DNA of 64,000 nt, from NCBI RefSeq assembly GCF_949987535.1, contig NC_080064.1:126632708-126696707 (forward strand), in the 5' to 3' direction. Positions 1 to 10,917 of this stretch are shown here, piece by piece. Position numbers and translations under genes: made by a program. Below the pieces are notes generated by a model that searched no databases, had not been told where the DNA came from, and saw only the letters and a list, made by a program, of their open reading frames with translations. This DNA comes from Balaenoptera acutorostrata. Its lineage: Eukaryota; Chordata; Mammalia; Artiodactyla; Balaenopteridae. Numbering within the stretch: the stretch's first letter is position 1; every line of letters starts with the position of its first letter.

Positions 1-20
1 TATTGTGTAATCACATACAT
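1..20. repeat. Tail of a preceding monomer
   Basis: These bases match the last 20 bases before monomers of type A (for example before 4068). The array therefore continues to the left of the window, and the preceding monomer probably ended as type C. Confidence 0.9.
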
Positions 21-276
21 GCTAACAGGATCCGAAGATGAACAGACATATGTATGAATCATTGAGCAGATTCTGTACAGCCAGACAATGAAAACACTCT
101 AATCAAATTTACTCCGATAAGAAATAGAAATTAAATTTAAAAAACAAACAGAAGTAAGGAGACATAAACTTCTCGGGGCTTCTCCCAGCACATTCCACTC
201 TAACTCACAACCTCGGAACACTACCTAGAGGAAGACTCTGTTGCCCTAGTAACAAGAGTTGAGAACGTAATAATGC

Positions 277-290
277 TGCCGCCTTGTGGC
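277..290 (-). promoter_or_regulatory. CTCF-like motif, one per monomer (candidate)
   Basis: TGCCGCCTTGTGGC lies in the spacer. Read on the minus strand it resembles the CTCF core (CCANNAGGNGGCA type), with mismatches at two variable positions. The same site recurs in most monomers. C-derived monomers have TGCTGCCTTGTGGC, D and F have GGCTGCCTTGTGGC, and the copy at 1848 has CTCGTGG. A motif match alone is weak evidence. Confidence 0.3.
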
Positions 291-1004
291 TGTTTCCCAC
301 AACAGCAGCTTTATACCCAGTGCCTATTGTTGCTTAATAGTCACAAGGACTGCAGGGCACTAAATGACACCTGCCTTCAAAAAAGGCCCTGGGGTAGGGA
401 ATAGGCAAGAAAATTCAACACATGAGAAATTTTTCAGGAAGTCAATATGAAGAGGGAAGTTGTACTCACTCTTTAACAAAAAAAAGGAAAAGAAGAAAAA
501 GGGGATGCCTAAAGCTCAGTGTAAGGAATTATTAGCCACATGCCTATCCAACCTCCAAAAAGGTTTCAGCTCACACAGGTCAAATGGCCATCAGCAAAAA
601 GTCCACAAACTATAAATGCAGAAGGGGTTTTAGAGAACTCTGTACCTCCTAGCTCTGGTGGGATCTAAAGTGGTAACAGCACTAACAAAAACGGAATGGA
701 GCTGCTTTACAAGGTAAAAACTGAGCTACCATATGATGCGACAGGGCACCTTTTGAGCCTATTAACTAAGACCACCAGAATCGGAAAGACAGAGGCAGGC
801 AAATGTGCACTGCAGCAATATTGAAATAGCCAAGACATGGAAGCAAAAAAAAGGTCCATAAACAGATGAATGGACAAAGACGAAGTGGTATACGTACCAA
901 ATGGAATAGAAGCCTCGGGAACAAAATGAACAATGCCGTTTTCAGGACTACAGTTGAGCCTAGAAATAATCATATAAGGTTAAGTAAGTCAAAAGGGTAT
1001 GACA

Positions 1005-1311
1005 GGGGCTTCCCTGGTGGCGCAGTGATAGAGAATCTGCCTGCTAATGCAGGGGACGCGGGTTCGAGCCCTGGTCTGGGAGGATCCCACGTGCCACAGA
1101 GCAACTGGGACCGTGAGCCACAACTGCTGAGCCTGCGCATCTGGAGCCTGTGCCCCGCAACGGAAGGGGCCACGATAGTGAGAGGCCCGCGCACCGCAAT
1201 GAAGAGTGGCCCCCGCTTGCCGCAACTAGAGAAAGCCCTCGCACGAAACGAAGACCCAACACAGCTAAATAAATAGATAAATAAATAAATAAAGTAGCTA
1301 TTAATTTAAAA
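1005..1311 (+). mobile_element. CHR-type SINE, copy 1 (in A)
   Basis: A tRNA-derived SINE of 307 bp. The pol III A box is TGGCGCAGTGA at 1018-1028 and the B box is GGTTCGAGCC at 1061-1070. The body reads through GCCACAACTGCTGAGCC and AGTGGCCCCCGCTTGCC to an AAAT-repeat tail. It is flanked by 14 bp duplications AAAAGGGTATGACA at 991-1004 and 1312-1325. Head, body and tail match the cetacean CHR SINEs as I remember them. Related heads occur in ruminant and hippo SINEs, but this body is typical of whales and dolphins. Confidence 0.92.
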
Positions 1312-1587
1312 AAAAGGGTATGACAAATATCCTATGATATCATTTATACATGTTATCCTAAGATTGCTACCAATGAACATATTTCCACAAAAAAAGACAC
1401 TCACAGACTTATCAAATAAACTAATGGTTAGCCAAAATGAAAGGTGGGAGGATGGGTAAATTAGGACTATGGTGTTTACATACATATACTAATGTATGTT
1501 AAATGTATATAAACATATAACAGAAAAACTATATGAATTATATAATCACCAATACCTTTAAAATATATATTGTGTAATCACATACAT

Positions 1588-2825
1588 GCTAACAGGATCC
1601 GAAGATGAACAGACATATGTATGAATCATTGAGCAGATTCTGTACAGCCAGACAATCAAAACACTCTAATCAAATTTACTCCGATAAGAAATAGAAATTA
1701 AATTGAAAAAACAAACAGAAGTAAGGAGACATGAAGTTCTGGGGGCTTGTCCCAGCACATTCCACTCTAGTTTACAACCTCGGAACACTACCTCCAGGAA
1801 GACTCTGTTGCCCTAGTAACAAGAGTTGAGAACGTAATAATGCTGCCGCCTCGTGGCTGTTTCCCACAACAGCAGCTTTATACCCAGTGCCAATTGTTGC
1901 TTAATAGTCACAAGGACTGCAGGGCTCTAAATGACACCTGCCCTCAAAAAATGCCCTGCGGTAGGGAATAGGCAAGAAAATTCAAGACATGAGAAAATTT
2001 TCAAGAAGTCAATAAGAGGAAGGAAGTTGTACTCACGCTTTAAAAAAAAGGAAAAGAAAAAAAAGGACATGCCTAAAGCTCAGTATAAGGAATTATTAGC
2101 CATAGGCAAATTCAAATTCAAAAAGGTTTCAGCTCACACCAGTCATGACCATCAGCAAAAAGTCTACAAACTATAAATGCTGAAGGGGTTTTAGAGAACT
2201 GTGTACCTTCTAGCTGCTGGTGGGATGTAAAGTGGTAACAGCACTAACGCAAACTGAATCGAGCTGCTTTACAAGGTAAAACCTGAGCTACCATATGATG
2301 CGGCAGGGCACCTTTTGGGCCTATAACCTAAGACCACCAGAATCGGAAAGACAGAGGCAGGCAAATGTGCACTGCAGCAATATTGAAATAGCCAAGAAAT
2401 GGAAGCAAAAAAAGATCCATAAACAGATGAATGGACAAAAAGAAGAGGTATATGGACAGCATGGAATAGTAGCCTCGGAAAAAAAATAAACAATGCCGTG
2501 TTCAGGACTACAGTTGAGCCTAGAAATAATCATATAAGGTTAAGTAAGTCAAAAAGGTATGACAAATATCCTATGATATCATTTATACATGTTATCCTAA
2601 GATTGCTACCAATGAACATATTTCCACAAAAAAAGACACTCACAGACTTATCAAATAAACTAATTGTTAGCCGAAATGAAAGGTGGGAGGATGGGTAAAT
2701 TAGGACTATGGGGTTAACATACATATAGTAATGTTTGTTAAATGTATATAAACAAAAAACATACAAACTATATAAATTATATAATCACAATACCTTTAAA
2801 ATATACATTCTGTAATTCCATACAT
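1588..2825. repeat. Monomer 2, type B
   Basis: Type B markers: AAATTGAAAAAAC, GGAAGGAAGTTG, CCATAGGCAAATTC, AGAGGTATATGGACAGC, and the end GGGGTTAACATAC. Private C at 1852. Confidence 0.95.
1715..2060. repeat. Non-L1 spacer of the monomer (representative)
   Basis: About 345 bp between the A-rich L1 end and the next L1 start. It contains CCCAGCACATTCCACTC, CTCTGTTGCCCTAGTAACA, TGCCGCCTCGTGGCTG, a stretch ending in GGCAAGAAAATTC, and an A/G-rich stretch near 2040-2063. I recognise no gene or mobile element in it. It may be host DNA that flanked the founding L1 insertion. Confidence 0.6.
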
Positions 2826-2950
2826 GCTAACATGATCCGAAGAGGAACAGACATATGTGTGAATCATTGAGTAGATTCTGTACAGCCAGACAATCAAAAC
2901 ACTCTAATCAAATTTACTCCGATAAGAAATAGAAATTAAATTTAAAAAAC
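2060..2950 (+). mobile_element. LINE-1 3'-end fragment inside the monomer (representative)
   Basis: This part of the monomer resembles the last part of a LINE-1. Around 2126-2180 one frame reads LTPVMTISKKSTNYKC, close to the conserved ORF2 C-terminal segment, and ends in a stop. GAGCTACCATATGAT (2286) encodes ELPYD, the next conserved stretch. GAAATAGCCAAGAAATGGAAGC and CATAAACAGATGAATGGAC (2385-2436) match the region that reads ARTWKQ...TDEW in L1. The 3' UTR follows, with GATTCTGTACAGCCAGACAATC (2873) and an A-rich end (2938-2950). Frameshifts and stops abolish coding. The L1 fragment is 5' truncated and in + orientation. It recurs in all 47 monomers from about +475 to about +125 of the next. 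The match is to L1 sequence I remember; no search was run. Confidence 0.85.
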
Positions 2951-3791
2951 AAACATAAGTAAGGAGACAGAAAGTTCTGGGGGCTTGTCCCAGCACATTC
3001 CACTCTAGTTTACAACCTCGGAACACTACCTCCAGGAAGACTCTGTTGCCCTAGTAACAAGAGTTGAGAATGTAATAATGCTGCTGCCTTGTGGCTGTTT
3101 CCCACAACAGCAGCTTTAAACACACTGCTAATGGTTGCTTCATAGTCACAAGGATTGCAGGGCTCTAAATGACACCTGCCCTCAAGAAATGCCCTGGAGT
3201 GGGGAATAGGCAAGAAAATTCAACACATGAGAAATTTTTCAAGAAGTCAATATGAAGAGGGAAGTTGTACTCACTCTTTATCAAAAAAAGGAAAAGAAAA
3301 AAAAGGACATGCTTAAAGCTCAGTATAAGGAATTATTAGCCACATGCAAATTCAAATTCAAAAAGGTTTCAGCTCACACCAGTCATGACCATCAGCAAAA
3401 AGACTACAAACTATAAATGCTTAAGGGGTTTGAGAAAAATGTGTACCTTCTAGCTGCTCGTGGGATGTAAAGTGGTAACAGCACTAACGAAAACTGAATG
3501 GAGCTGCTACAAAGGTAAAAATTGAGCTACCATATGATGCGGCAGGGCACCTTTTGGGCCTATAACCTAAGACCACCAGAATCGGAAAGACAGAGGCAGG
3601 CAAATGTGAACTGCAACAACATTGATATAGCCAAGACATGGAAGCAAAAAAAAGGTCCATAAACAGATGAATGGACAAAGACGAAGTGGTATACGTACCA
3701 AATGGAATAGAAGCCTCGGGAACAAAATGAACAATGCCGTTTTCAGGACTACAGTTGAGCCTAGAAATAATCATATAAGGTTAAGTAAGTC

Positions 3792-3805
3792 AAAAGGGTA
3801 TGACA
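3792..3805. other. Empty SINE target site in a type C monomer
   Basis: A single AAAAGGGTATGACA followed by AAT. This is exactly the sequence duplicated on both sides of the SINE in type A monomers. C monomers therefore preserve the pre-insertion state of the site. Confidence 0.9.
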
Positions 3806-3953
3806 AATATCCTATGATATCATTTATACATGTTATCCTAAGATTGCTACCAATGAACATATTTCCACAAAAAAAGACACTCACAGACTTATCAAATAAA
3901 CTAATGGTTAGCCAAACTGAAAGGTGGGAGGATGGGTAAATTAGGACTATGGC

Positions 3954-3994
3954 GTTTACATACATATACTAATGTATGTTAAATGTATGTAAAC
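3954..3994. repeat. AT-rich inverted repeat in the L1 3' UTR part
   Basis: GTTTACATACAT at 3954-3965 is the exact reverse complement of ATGTATGTAAAC at 3983-3994, with 17 bases between, in a type C monomer. In type A the arm is shorter: ACATACAT at 1478-1485 and ATGTATGT at 1492-1499, with a 6-base loop. Related hairpins recur along the array. Confidence 0.75.
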
Positions 3995-4067
3995 ATATAA
4001 CAGATAAACTATATGAATTATATAATCACCAATACCTTTAAAATATATATTGTGTAATCACATACAT

Positions 4068-5633
4068 GCTAACAGGATCCGAAGATGAACAGACATATGT
4101 ATGAATCATTGAGCAGATTCTGTACAGCCAGACAATGAAAACACTCTAATCAAATTTACTCCGATAAGAAATAGAAATTAAATTTAAAAAACAAACAGAA
4201 GTAAGGAGACATAAACTTCTCGGGGCTTCTCCCAGCACATTCCACTCTAACTCACAACCTCGGAACACTACCTAGAGGAAGACTCTGTTGCCCTAGTAAC
4301 AAGAGTTGAGAACGTAATAATGCTGCCGCCTTGTGGCTGTTTCCCACAACAGCAGCTTTATACCCAGTGCCTATTGTTGCTTAATAGTCACAAGGACTGC
4401 AGGGCACTAAATGACACCTGCCTTCAAAAAAGGCCCTGGGGTAGGGAATAGGCAAGAAAATTCAACACATGAGAAATTTTTCAGGAAGTCAATATGAAGA
4501 GGGAAGTTGTACTCACTCTTTAACAAAAAAAGGAAAAGAAGAAAAAGGGGATGCCTAAAGCTCAGTGTAAGGAATTATTAGCCACATGCCTATCCAACCT
4601 CCAAAAAGGTTTCAGCTCACACAGGTCAAATGGCCATCAGCAAAAAGTCCACAAACTATAAATGCAGAAGGGGTTTTAGAGAACTCTGTACCTCCTAGCT
4701 CTGGTGGGATCTAAAGTGGTAACAGCACTAACAAAAACGGAATGGAGCTGCTTTACAAGGTAAAAACTGAGCTACCATATGATGCGACAGGGCACCTTTT
4801 GAGCCTATTAACTAAGACCACCAGAATCGGAAAGACAGAGGCAGGCAAATGTGCACTGCAGCAATATTGAAATAGCCAAGACATGGAAGCAAAAAAAAGG
4901 TCCATAAACAGATGAATGGACAAAGACGAAGTGGTATACGTACCAAATGGAATAGAAGCCTCGGGAACAAAATGAACAATGCCGTTTTCAGGACTACAGT
5001 TGAGCCTAGAAATAATCATATAAGGTTAAGTAAGTCAAAAGGGTATGACAGGGGCTTCCCTGGTGGCGCAGTGATAGAGAATCTGCCTGCTAATGCAGGG
5101 GACGCGGGTTCGAGCCCTGGTCTGGGAGGATCCCACGTGCCACAGAGCAACTGGGACCGTGAGCCACAACTGCTGAGCCTGCGCATCTGGAGCCTGTGCC
5201 CCGCAACGGAAGGGGCCACGATAGTGAGAGGCCCGTGCACCGCAATGAAGAGTGGCCCCCGCTTGCCGCAACTAGAGAAAGCCCTCGCACGAAACGAAGA
5301 CCCAACACAGCTAAATAAATAGATAAATAAATAAATAAAGTAGCTATTAATTAAAAAAAAAGGGTATGACAAATATCCTATGATATCATTTATACATGTT
5401 ATCCTAAGATTGCTACCAATGAACATATTTCCACAAAAAAAGACACTCACAGACTTATCAAATAAACTAATGGTTAGCCAAAATGAAAGGTCGGAGGATG
5501 GGTAAATTAGGACTATGGTGTTTACATACATATACTAATGTATGTTAAATGTATATAAACATATAACAGAAAAACTATATGAATTATATAATCACCAATA
5601 CCTTTAAAATATATATTGTGTAATCACATACAT
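4068..5633. repeat. Monomer 4, type A with SINE
   Basis: Has GGTCGGAGG near its end (5489), as in the A copies at 8114, 19007, 25852, 32698, 41110 and 50438. Monomer 1 has GGTGGGAGG. Confidence 0.95.
5051..5357 (+). mobile_element. CHR-type SINE, copy 2 (in A)
   Basis: Same insertion, with target duplications at 5037-5050 and 5358-5371. It carries CCCGTGCACC where most copies read CCCGCGCACC, a variant shared with the copies at 19990, 26835 and 52981. Confidence 0.92.
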
Positions 5634-6871
5634 GCTAACAGGATCCGAAGATGAACAGACATATGTATGAATCATTGAGCAGATTCTGTACAGCCAGACA
5701 ATCAAAACACTCTAATCAAATTTACTCCGATAAGAAATAGAAATTAAATTGAAAAAACAAACAGAAGTAAGGAGACATGAAGTTCTGGGGGCTTGTCCCA
5801 GCACATTCCACTCTAGTTTACAACCTCGGAACACTACCTCCAGGAAGACTCTGTTGCCCTAGTAACAAGAGTTGAGAACGTAATAATGCTGCCGCCTTGT
5901 GGCTGTTTCCCACAACAGCAGCTTTATACCCAGTGCCAATTGTTGCTTAATAGTCACAAGGACTGCAGGGCTCTAAATGACACCTGCCCTCAAAAAATGC
6001 CCTGCGGTAGGGAATAGGCAAGAAAATTCAAGACATGAGAAAATTTTCAAGAAGTCAATAAGAGGAAGGAAGTTGTACTCACGCTTTAAAAAAAAGGAAA
6101 AGAAAAAAAAGGACATGCCTAAAGCTCAGTATAAGGAATTATTAGCCATAGGCAAATTCAAATTCAAAAAGGTTTCAGCTCACACCAGTCATGACCATCA
6201 GCAAAAAGTCTACAAACTATAAATGCTGAAGGGGTTTTAGAGAACTGTGTACCTTCTAGCTGCTGGTGGGATTTAAAGTGGTAACAGCACTAACGCAAAC
6301 TGAATCGAGCTGCTTTACAAGGTAAAACCTGAGCTACCATATGATGCGGCAGGGCACCTTTTGGGCCTATAACCTAAGACCACCAGAATCGGAAAGACAG
6401 AGGCAGGCAAATGTGCACTGCAGCAATATTGAAATAGCCAAGAAATGGAAGCAAAAAAAGATCCATAAACAGATGAATGGACAAAAAGAAGAGGTATATG
6501 GACAGCATGGAATAGTAGCCTCGGAAAAAAAATAAACAATGCCGTGTTCAGGACTACAGTTGAGCCTAGAAATAATCATATAAGGTTAAGTAAGTCAAAA
6601 AGGTATGACAAATATCCTATGATATCATTTATACATGTTATCCTAAGATTGCTACCAATGAACATATTTCCACAAAAAAAGACACTCACAGACTTATCAA
6701 ATAAACTAATTGTTAGCCGAAATGAAAGGTGGGAGGATGGGTAAATTAGGACTATGGGGTTAACATATATATAGTAATGTTTGTTAAATGTATATAAACA
6801 AAAAACATACAAACTATATAAATTATATAATCACAATACCTTTAAAATATACATTCTGTAATTCCATACAT
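5634..6871. repeat. Monomer 5, type B
   Basis: GGGATTTAAAG at 6268, shared with monomer 8, where other B copies have GGGATGTAAAG. Private TTAACATATATATAG near 6760. Confidence 0.95.
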
Positions 6872-8113
6872 GCTAACATGATCCGAAGAGGAACAGACAT
6901 ATGTGTGAATCATTGAGTAGATTCTGTACAGCCAGACAATCAAAACACTCTAATCAAATTTACTCCGATAAGAAATAGAAATTAAATTTAAAAAACAAAC
7001 ATAAGTAAGGAGACAGAAAGTTCTGGGGGCTTGTCCCAGCACATTCCACTCTAGTTTACAACCTCGGAACACTACCTCCAGGAAGACTCTGTTGCCCTAG
7101 TAACAAGAGTTGAGAATGTAATAATGCTGCTGCCTTGTGGCTGTTTCCCACAACAGCAGCTTTAAACACACTGCTAATGGTTGCTTCATAGTCACAAGGA
7201 TTGCAGGGCTCTAAATGACACCTGCCCTCAAGAAATGCCCTGGAGTGGGGAATAGGCAAGAAAATTCAACACATGAGAAATTTTTCAAGAAGTCAATATG
7301 AAGAGGGAAGTTGTACTCACTCTTTATCAAAAAAAGGAAAAGAAAAAAAAGGACATGCTTAAAGCTCAGTATAAGGAATTATTAGCCACATGCAAATTCA
7401 AATTCAAAAAGGTTTCAGCTCACACCAGTCATGACCATCAGCAAAAAGACTACAAACTATAAATGCTTAAGGGGTTTGAGAAAAATGTGTACCTTCTAGC
7501 TGCTCGTGGGATGTAAAGTGGTAACAGCACTAACGAAAACTGAATGGAGCTGCTACAAAGGTAAAAATTGAGCTACCATATGATGCGGCAGGGCACCTTT
7601 TGGGCCTATAACCTAAGACCACCAGAATCGGAAAGACAGAGGCAGGCAAATGTGAACTGCAACAACATTGATATAGCCAAGACATGGAAGCAAAAAAAAG
7701 GTCCATAAACAGATGAATGGACAAAGACGAAGTGGTATACGTACCAAATGGAATAGAAGCCTCGGGAACAAAATGAACAATGCCGTTTTCAGGACTACAG
7801 TTGAGCCTAGAAATAATCATATAAGGTTAAGTAAGTCAAAAGGGTATGACAAATATCCTATGATATCATTTATACATGTTATCCTAAGATTGCTACCAAT
7901 GAACATATTTCCACAAAAAAAGACACTCACAGACTTATCAAATAAACTAATGGTTAGCCAAACTGAAAGGTGGGAGGATGGGTAAATTAGGACTATGGCG
8001 TTTACATACATATACTAATGTATGTTAAATGTATGTAAACATATAACAGATAAACTATATGAATTATATAATCACCAATACCTTTAAAATATATATTGTG
8101 TAATCACATACAT
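6872..8113. repeat. Monomer 6, type C
   Basis: Agrees with monomer 3 throughout the parts compared by eye. Empty SINE site. Confidence 0.95.
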
Positions 8114-9679
8114 GCTAACAGGATCCGAAGATGAACAGACATATGTATGAATCATTGAGCAGATTCTGTACAGCCAGACAATGAAAACACTCTAATCAAA
8201 TTTACTCCGATAAGAAATAGAAATTAAATTTAAAAAACAAACAGAAGTAAGGAGACATAAACTTCTCGGGGCTTCTCCCAGCACATTCCACTCTAACTCA
8301 CAACCTCGGAACACTACCTAGAGGAAGACTCTGTTGCCCTAGTAACAAGAGTTGAGAACGTAATAATGCTGCCGCCTTGTGGCTGTTTCCCACAACAGCA
8401 GCTTTATACCCAGTGCCTATTGTTGCTTAATAGTCACAAGGACTGCAGGGCACTAAATGACACCTGCCTTCAAAAAAGGCCCTGGGGTAGGGAATAGGCA
8501 AGAAAATTCAACACATGAGAAATTTTTCAGGAAGTCAATATGAAGAGGGAAGTTGTACTCACTCTTTAACAAAAAAAGGAAAAGAAGAAAAAGGGGATGC
8601 CTAAAGCTCAGTGTAAGGAATTATTAGCCACATGCCTATCCAACCTCCAAAAAGGTTTCAGCTCACACAGGTCAAATGGCCATCAGCAAAAAGTCCACAA
8701 ACTATAAATGCAGAAGGGGTTTTAGAGAACTCTGTACCTCCTAGCTCTGGTGGGATCTAAAGTGGTAACAGCACTAACAAAAACGGAATGGAGCTGCTTT
8801 ACAAGGTAAAAACTGAGCTACCATATGATGCGACAGGGCACCTTTTGAGCCTATTAACTAAGACCACCAGAATCGGAAAGACAGAGGCAGGCAAATGTGC
8901 ACTGCAGCAATATTGAAATAGCCAAGACATGGAAGCAAAAAAAAGGTCCATAAACAGATGAATGGACAAAGACGAAGTGGTATACGTACCAAATGGAATA
9001 GAAGCCTCGGGAACAAAATGAACAATGCCGTTTTCAGGACTACAGTTGAGCCTAGAAATAATCATATAAGGTTAAGTAAGTCAAAAGGGTATGACAGGGG
9101 CTTCCCTGGTGGCGCAGTGATAGAGAATCTGCCTGCTAATGCAGGGGACGCGGGTTCGAGCCCTGGTCTGGGAGGATCCCACGTGCCACAGAGCAACTGG
9201 GACCGTGAGCCACAACTGCTGAGCCTGCGCATCTGGAGCCTGTGCCCCGCAACGGAAGGGGCCACGATAGTGAGAGGCCCGCGCACCGCAATGAAGAGTG
9301 GCCCCCGCTTGCCGCAACTAGAGAAAGCCCTCGCACGAAACGAAGACCCAACACAGCTAAATAAATAGATAAATAAATAAATAAAGTAGCTATTAATTAA
9401 AAAAAAAGGGTATGACAAATATCCTATGATATCATTTATACATGTTATCCTAAGATTGCTACCAATGAACATATTTCCACAAAAAAAGACACTCACAGAC
9501 TTATCAAATAAACTAATGGTTAGCCAAAATGAAAGGTCGGAGGATGGGTAAATTAGGACTATGGTGTTTACATACATATACTAATGTATGTTAAATGTAT
9601 ATAAACATATAACAGAAAAACTATATGAATTATATAATCACCAATACCTTTAAAATATATATTGTGTAATCACATACAT
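8114..9679. repeat. Monomer 7, type A with SINE
   Basis: Near identical to monomer 4; the SINE has the majority CCCGCGCACC. Confidence 0.95.
9097..9403 (+). mobile_element. CHR-type SINE, copy 3 (in A)
   Basis: Flanked by duplications at 9083-9096 and 9404-9417. It matches the majority sequence of the homogenised family. Confidence 0.92.
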
Positions 9680-10917
9680 GCTAACAGGATCCGAAGATGA
9701 ACAGACATATGTATGAATCATTGAGCAGATTCTGTACAGCCAGACAATCAAAACACTCTAATCAAATTTACTCCGATAAGAAATAGAAATTAAATTGAAA
9801 AAACAAACAGAAGTAAGGAGACATGAAGTTCTGGGGGCTTGTCCCAGCACATTCCACTCTAGTTTACAACCTCGGAACACTACCTCCAGGAAGACTCTGT
9901 TGCCCTAGTAACAAGAGTTGAGAACGTAATAATGCTGCCGCCTTGTGGCTGTTTCCCACAACAGCAGCTTTATACCCAGTGCCAATTGTTGCTTAATAGT
10001 CACAAGGACTGCAGGGCTCTAAATGACACCTGCCCTCAAAAAATGCCCTGCGGTAGGGAATAGGCAAGAAAATTCAAGACATGAGAAAATTTTCAAGAAG
10101 TCAATAAGAGGAAGGAAGTTGTACTCACGCTTTAAAAAAAAGGAAAAGAAAAAAAAGGACATGCCTAAAGCTCAGTATAAGGAATTATTAGCCATAGGCA
10201 AATTCAAATTCAAAAAGGTTTCAGCTCACACCAGTCATGACCATCAGCAAAAAGTCTACAAACTATAAATGCTGAAGGGGTTTTAGAGAACTGTGTACCT
10301 TCTAGCTGCTGGTGGGATTTAAAGTGGTAACAGCACTAACGCAAACTGAATCGAGCTGCTTTACAAGGTAAAACCTGAGCTACCATATGATGCGGCAGGG
10401 CACCTTTTGGGCCTATAACCTAAGACCACCAGAATCGGAAAGACAGAGGCAGGCAAATGTGCACTGCAGCAATATTGAAATAGCCAAGAAATGGAAGCAA
10501 AAAAAGATCCATAAACAGATGAATGGACAAAAAGAAGAGGTATATGGACAGCATGGAATAGTAGCCTCGGAAAAAAAATAAACAATGCCGTGTTCAGGAC
10601 TACAGTTGAGCCTAGAAATAATCATATAAGGTTAAGTAAGTCAAAAAGGTATGACAAATATCCTATGATATCATTTATACATGTTATCCTAAGATTGCTA
10701 CCAATGAACATATTTCCACAAAAAAAGACACTCACAGACTTATCAAATAAACTAATTGTTAGCCGAAATGAAAGGTGGGAGGATGGGTAAATTAGGACTA
10801 TGGGGTTAACATACATATAGTAATGTTTGTTAAATGTATATAAACAAAAAACATACAAACTATATAAATTATATAATCACAATACCTTTAAAATATACAT
10901 TCTGTAATTCCATACAT
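9680..10917. repeat. Monomer 8, type B
   Basis: Shares GGGATTTAAAG (10314) with monomer 5, which supports close descent of HOR units 2 and 3. Confidence 0.95.

Larger units (their letters stand above)
21..1587. repeat. Monomer 1, type A with SINE
   Basis: Type A markers: GACAATGAAAAC, AACTTCTCGGGGCTTC, CCTAGAGGAAG, CTATCCAACCTCC, GTCAAATGGCC, and the filled SINE site. It has an 8-A run near 479-486 where other A copies have 7. Confidence 0.95.
21..4067. repeat. HOR unit 1 (A-B-C), 4,047 bp
   Basis: First complete trimeric higher-order repeat: monomers at 21, 1588 and 2826. It differs from the next unit by only scattered changes, such as one extra A in the A-run near 479-486 and C instead of T at 1852. 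Recent homogenisation is inferred from this near identity. Confidence 0.95.
2826..4067. repeat. Monomer 3, type C
   Basis: Type C markers: CATGATCCGAAGAGG (no GGATCC), AAACACACTGCTAATGG, GGTTTGAGAAAAATG, GCTGCTACAAAGG, TGAACTGCAACAAC. Its end is nearly that of A, without the SINE. Confidence 0.95.
4068..8113. repeat. HOR unit 2 (A-B-C), 4,046 bp
   Basis: Monomers at 4068, 5634 and 6872, in the same order as the first unit. Confidence 0.95.

Noticed and set aside
1005..1080. tRNA gene
   Set aside because: The A and B boxes belong to the tRNA-derived SINE head; the sequence does not complete a tRNA fold and continues into a SINE body.
866..1276. Recurring + strand open frame of 136 codons in every SINE-bearing monomer
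   Set aside because: It starts inside the L1-derived part, runs through the target duplication and ends in the SINE AAAT tail. It recurs with the repeat period, is out of frame with ORF2 for much of its length, and has no gene context.
1931..2176. 81-codon + strand frame with a lysine-rich stretch, repeated in B monomers
   Set aside because: The lysines come from the A/G-rich spacer end, and the C-terminal part is the degraded ORF2 segment. There is no sign of selection on the frame.
5016..5531. Minus-strand open frame of 171 codons
   Set aside because: It is antisense to the L1 3' UTR and SINE. Its presence depends on a single base after the SINE (TTAATTAAA against TTAATTTAAA), so it comes and goes between copies.
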